A stretch of 64,000 bases of DNA from Cepaea nemoralis (taxonomy: Eukaryota > Mollusca > Gastropoda > Stylommatophora > Helicidae). Positions 61,171 through 64,000 of this stretch are shown piece by piece. The stretch is taken from assembly GCA_014155875.1 (NCBI GenBank), contig JACEFZ010005109.1, forward strand, positions 61,001-125,000. Direction: 5' to 3'. The notes beneath the pieces are model-generated. The model ran no database searches. It was not told the origin of the DNA and was given only the letters and a program-made list of their open reading frames with translations. Within the stretch, counting starts at the first letter, position 1; each line of letters starts with the position of its first letter. A program made the translations under genes and the position numbers.

Positions 61171-61605
61171 CATAATCACAACGCAGATGTACACGATGTG
61201 TAACTCTGCACACGTCTGCTCACACGGATCTCCTATGACAGAATCAGAAGGCGGGCAATGACAAGAATAGAATACAAAATTCGAAAAAAATCACTACTGT
61301 AACAATCAATACCAAGACGGTGAAGAATTTCTCCTGTTTTATCATACACGCTGTTTTAAAGAGAATTCCCGCGGTGAATGGTGTGCAGTCGTCTTACTCG
61401 CACTAACGTCCCGAACGGATCCTCTGCAGTAGATGGATCGCCCGTGTGATACCGCGATCCACAAGGGAAGCCAAAAACAGCGACAAGGTAATTTACCATG
61501 CATGCCGTACAGGCCACAAAGGAGGGATGGGGTGAGATTAGCTACCTCATCGCGAAGGAATCTCGTGTACAACCCTTCCTGTTTAGAACTGGTTATCCAT
61601 CCATC
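61171..61605. other. anonymous sequence
   Basis: Nothing recognised. Confidence 0.35.
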
Positions 61606-61634
61606 CACCTACCTACCTACCCATCTATCTACCC

Positions 61635-61714
<80 letters not shown>
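61606..61714. repeat. (ATCT)n microsatellite
   Basis: About 20 pure ATCT units (61636-61714) after CCATCTAC-type degenerate copies. It directly adjoins the SINE-4 tail (minus strand: GCGAGCGAGCGAG then ATAG units). Confidence 0.96.
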
Positions 61715-61895
61715 CGCTCGCTCGCTTTGAAATGAAGCGTAGGTACGAACCTACTCCGAGTTCTGAGATACTTGTAATTTACGTCTCAAGTCAAGGACGA
61801 GAAGACAAGAATTTAGTCCAATGATCTGTGTAGTAGGGGCACTGGAAGTTTAAGAGCGAGCATTCATATCCATTCGGCCATGTTTACCTCCATTG
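61715..61895 (-). mobile_element. SINE-4 with internal deletion
   Basis: Tail 'cgctcgctcgctttgaaatg', core 'gatacttgtaatttacgtct' and head (minus) 'acatggccgaatggatatga'. The block between tail and core is shorter than in 39500-39810. Confidence 0.75.
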
Positions 61896-62116
61896 CAGAT
61901 AGCTAGTTTGTATATTCATGTCTTCATGACAATTATAACATTCATATAGTCCTGATCACAATTTAAATAAATAGACACGTGTAGAGCTATGCGTCTGCTT
62001 TTCAATATTGTGTAGGTTATATAATATAACAATGACAGACTATTCAAAACAATGCGTTCCCTTTTAAGTTTTAACACAGGCGACATTAACAAAATATTGC
62101 ACAATTTCTTGCCTGT
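61896..62116. mobile_element. family R5 sequence left of a LINE insertion
   Basis: 62040-62130 matches 49100-49190 ('acaatgcgttcccttttaag', 'attgcacaatttcttgcctg'). Family R5 continues after the LINE at 62501-62580. Confidence 0.6.
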
Positions 62117-62130
62117 AATGTGCCACTGCA

Positions 62131-62486
62131 ACAGAGATGTGGTTCCTGAGACGAATGTTGCGAATTCCTTGGACTGCCAGAGTAACTAACGACAACTGCC
62201 TGAAACAGGCTAATGAAACTAGAACACTATATACAACAATAAGACAGAGACAAACAGCTTTCCTCGGTCATGTGATGAGAAGAGAGGCATTGGAGAACAT
62301 CGTAATAACTGGAAAGATCGAGGGGAAGAGAGGCAGAGGTAGACCAAGAGAAGTGATGCTGGATGGATTGAGACGGTGGCATGGAGGGATATCAGCAGCA
62401 GAGTTGATCCAGAAAACCAAAGACCGAGATCTATGGAGAGCCATGAACGCCTACCCCAGCCGGCACGGCACTTGATGATGATGATG
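62131..62486 (+). mobile_element. 5'-truncated RTE-type LINE with 14-bp target duplication
   Basis: The flanking duplication AATGTGCCACTGCA lies at 62117-62130 and 62487-62500. The single open frame (62137-62475) reads FLRRMLRIPWTARVTNDNCL, IRQRQTAFLGHVMRREALEN and GKRGRGRPREVMLDGLRRWH, ending RHGT-stop, followed by a GATGAT tail. No stops inside, so insertion is recent. It lacks RT and endonuclease and only the C-terminus was copied. Confidence 0.92.
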
Positions 62487-62580
62487 AATGTGCCACTGCA
62501 TCTCGTCAGGTGCATACTGTAGAGGTGTATATCAAATGAAGTGGACAAACACATTTTACTCTGGCTGAAATACTAATACA

Positions 62581-62819
62581 AGAGGAATTCAAGTCAACAC
62601 CTTACAAGTGTGACAGAAATTACAATAACCATGTCACTGTCTTGTAACCTGTCAATATTGTTGTTAAGGATGTCAAGAGTGTTCAGCACGTGACATCACC
62701 GTGCAGACGAACACGGTGACGCCAGAAGGACAGTTTAAAGATGGTCACCGCACTTTTGACATGCACCAATTAAAAAAAAAAAAATAAGTGAAGGGGTGAA
62801 ACGTATAGAAATTTATCGG
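62581..62819. other. anonymous sequence
   Basis: Nothing recognised. Confidence 0.3.
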
Positions 62820-62970
62820 CGAATGAAGGTCCAGTATCCACTAGACCACCGATCACCGGGAGCTCGGTGGCGGAGCTCATGCTTTGTGCGACGCTTTCGG
62901 CGCTGCGGTAAGAGACTGAGCCATATGGGATAAAACTCCGGTGCAATAAAGTCGACCCTGTCGATTTTTA
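62820..62970 (+). mobile_element. SINE-like element (relative of 3200-3440)
   Basis: 'gagctcatgctttgtgcgac' to 'actccggtgcaataaagtcg'; a second, better preserved copy of the family seen at 3325-3420. Confidence 0.5.
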
Positions 62971-63335
62971 AGCGACTTTTTTTTGTAAGGTCCAGTATGG
63001 TGATGCATTTCTGTCAGTCCAGCAAGTGTATGAATGGAGTAGGAAGTTTCAAACCGGAGTGACTTCTGTGATAGACTTTTCGGTCGGATGAAGAGATACA
63101 GCAGGTGGTGAATGAGTGGTTACACACGCAACAAAGAGAATGTTTTTCTATGGGAATCCAAGCACTTTATCGGTGGCGGAGGACTTGCATTAAACGCAAT
63201 GATTACTACATCAAAAAATGATATATTCGGAATACTAATTTTATACTCTAGATATTTCTGTCGGAATATTTGTATATTCTATCGTCTGTACAAGATGTCC
63301 CACGCGGAGTGGACGTCAAGGTTTAGCTGAGCATG
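62971..63335. other. anonymous sequence
   Basis: No recognised gene or repeat. Confidence 0.3.
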
Positions 63336-63690
63336 ATGTCTAACTTAGGGACATTGAAGTCCACCTCAGGGACATTGAAGTCCAACTCAGGGACATTGGA
63401 GTCCAACCCAGGGACATTGAAGTCCAACGCAGGGACAATGAAGACCAACCCAGAGACAATGAAGTCCACCCCAGGGACATTGAAGTTCAACCCAGGGACA
63501 TTGAAGTCCAACAATAGGACATTGAAGTCCAACCCAAGGACATTGAAGTCCAACCCAGGGACATTAGAATCGAACACTGGGACATTAAAGTCGAACCTAG
63601 GGACAATGAAATCGAACCCAGGGACATTGAAGTCCAACCCTGGGACATTGAAGTACAACCCCGGGATAATGAAGTCCAAATTAGGAACAT
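63336..63690. repeat. 21-bp minisatellite, about 17 copies
   Basis: Unit 'gggacattgaagtccaaccc' plus 'a'. Because 21 is divisible by three and no unit contains a stop in these frames, both strands are open (plus period GTLKSNP, minus period VPGLDFN) for about 135 codons. Most changes are single bases. I treat it as a minisatellite; coding cannot be excluded from sequence alone. Confidence 0.9.
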
Positions 63691-63966
63691 TAGCGTCTCC
63701 ATCACCATTTGAAGGCACGTATTTCATAATATGAAACACCTTTCATATGCTAACCCTTGCTGAAATATTACTATTTTTTTCAAGATTTTCATTGTGTTAA
63801 TAATTCACAAGCATCTCCTTTACAGAGACAATGACAATCATACAACATGCAAGGACTCAATATTGTACTGAGGACTAACCAGATTAGAGCGATATTTTGT
63901 CTCGCGCCTGCTCCTGGTGCTATATTTCATGTTCACCGCCATTAGTGGTATAAATGCCAGTCCAGG

Positions 63967-63968
<2 letters not shown>
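63691..63968. other. anonymous sequence
   Basis: Nothing recognised between the minisatellite and the terminal CT tract. Confidence 0.3.

Positions 63969-64000
<32 letters not shown>
63969..64000. repeat. (CT)n microsatellite at window edge
   Basis: Sixteen CT units running off the window. Confidence 0.95.

Overview
This is a eukaryotic (animal) window. It has about one coding exon per few kilobases with clean GT-AG introns, many microsatellites, tandem satellites, tRNA-derived SINEs and non-LTR retrotransposons. The only host gene I can support is a dystrophin orthologue on the minus strand. Its exons encode spectrin-like repeats corresponding to repeats 17 to 20 of the vertebrate rod, and the sequence divergence and TE mix suggest a protostome, perhaps a mollusc. 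I cannot name a species.

Host gene. Eight exons lie, in transcript order, at 40108-39967, 13062-12887, 12139-11995, 9998-9849, 8428-8246, 4780-4570, 2836-2589 and 760-563. Splice phases agree at every junction and the joined exons read as one uninterrupted frame of about 484 codons. One intron (13063-39966) is about 27 kb and consists largely of repeats. A ninth candidate exon (48914-48853) has an ATG, 20 codons, a strong donor and exactly the phase needed to splice to 40108. It encodes no spectrin sequence, so it looks like the first exon of a short isoform driven by an internal promoter.

Mobile elements. LINE A (CR1/L2/Jockey-like RT with a 3 kb 3' region full of microsatellites and a 1.6 kb G-rich minisatellite) is present twice almost identically in opposite orientation (26264-30736 minus; 52623-59845 plus), with an older 3' fragment at 17738-19210. 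The plus copy sits inside a minisatellite and itself carries LINE B (54237-57465, endonuclease plus RT, 13-bp target duplication, AAG tail). The first ~150 nt of LINE B can fold into an HDV-ribozyme-like double pseudoknot. An RTE/BovB-type pseudogene (20200-22950) is split by a tRNA-Leu-like SINE. I also see about ten RTE-type 3' ends, at least four tRNA-derived SINE families, five copies of a ~160-bp foldback MITE, and an unassigned 341-bp retroposon with a 12-bp target duplication.

Tandem repeats. The main arrays are 25 bp (5474-7558), 27 bp (9027-9215), GATA (30737-32011, 1.27 kb and apparently perfect), 29 bp (33776-34200), 47 bp (34660-37115), 61 bp (37333-38392), GAA-rich polypurine (40697-41586), 35 bp (46262-46620), a ~20-bp minisatellite broken up by LINEs (51240-59920) and 21 bp (63336-63690). 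Long open frames in these arrays are by-products of repeat periodicity, not genes.

Limits: boundaries of old repeat fragments are approximate, and all family assignments come from reading the sequence without database searches.
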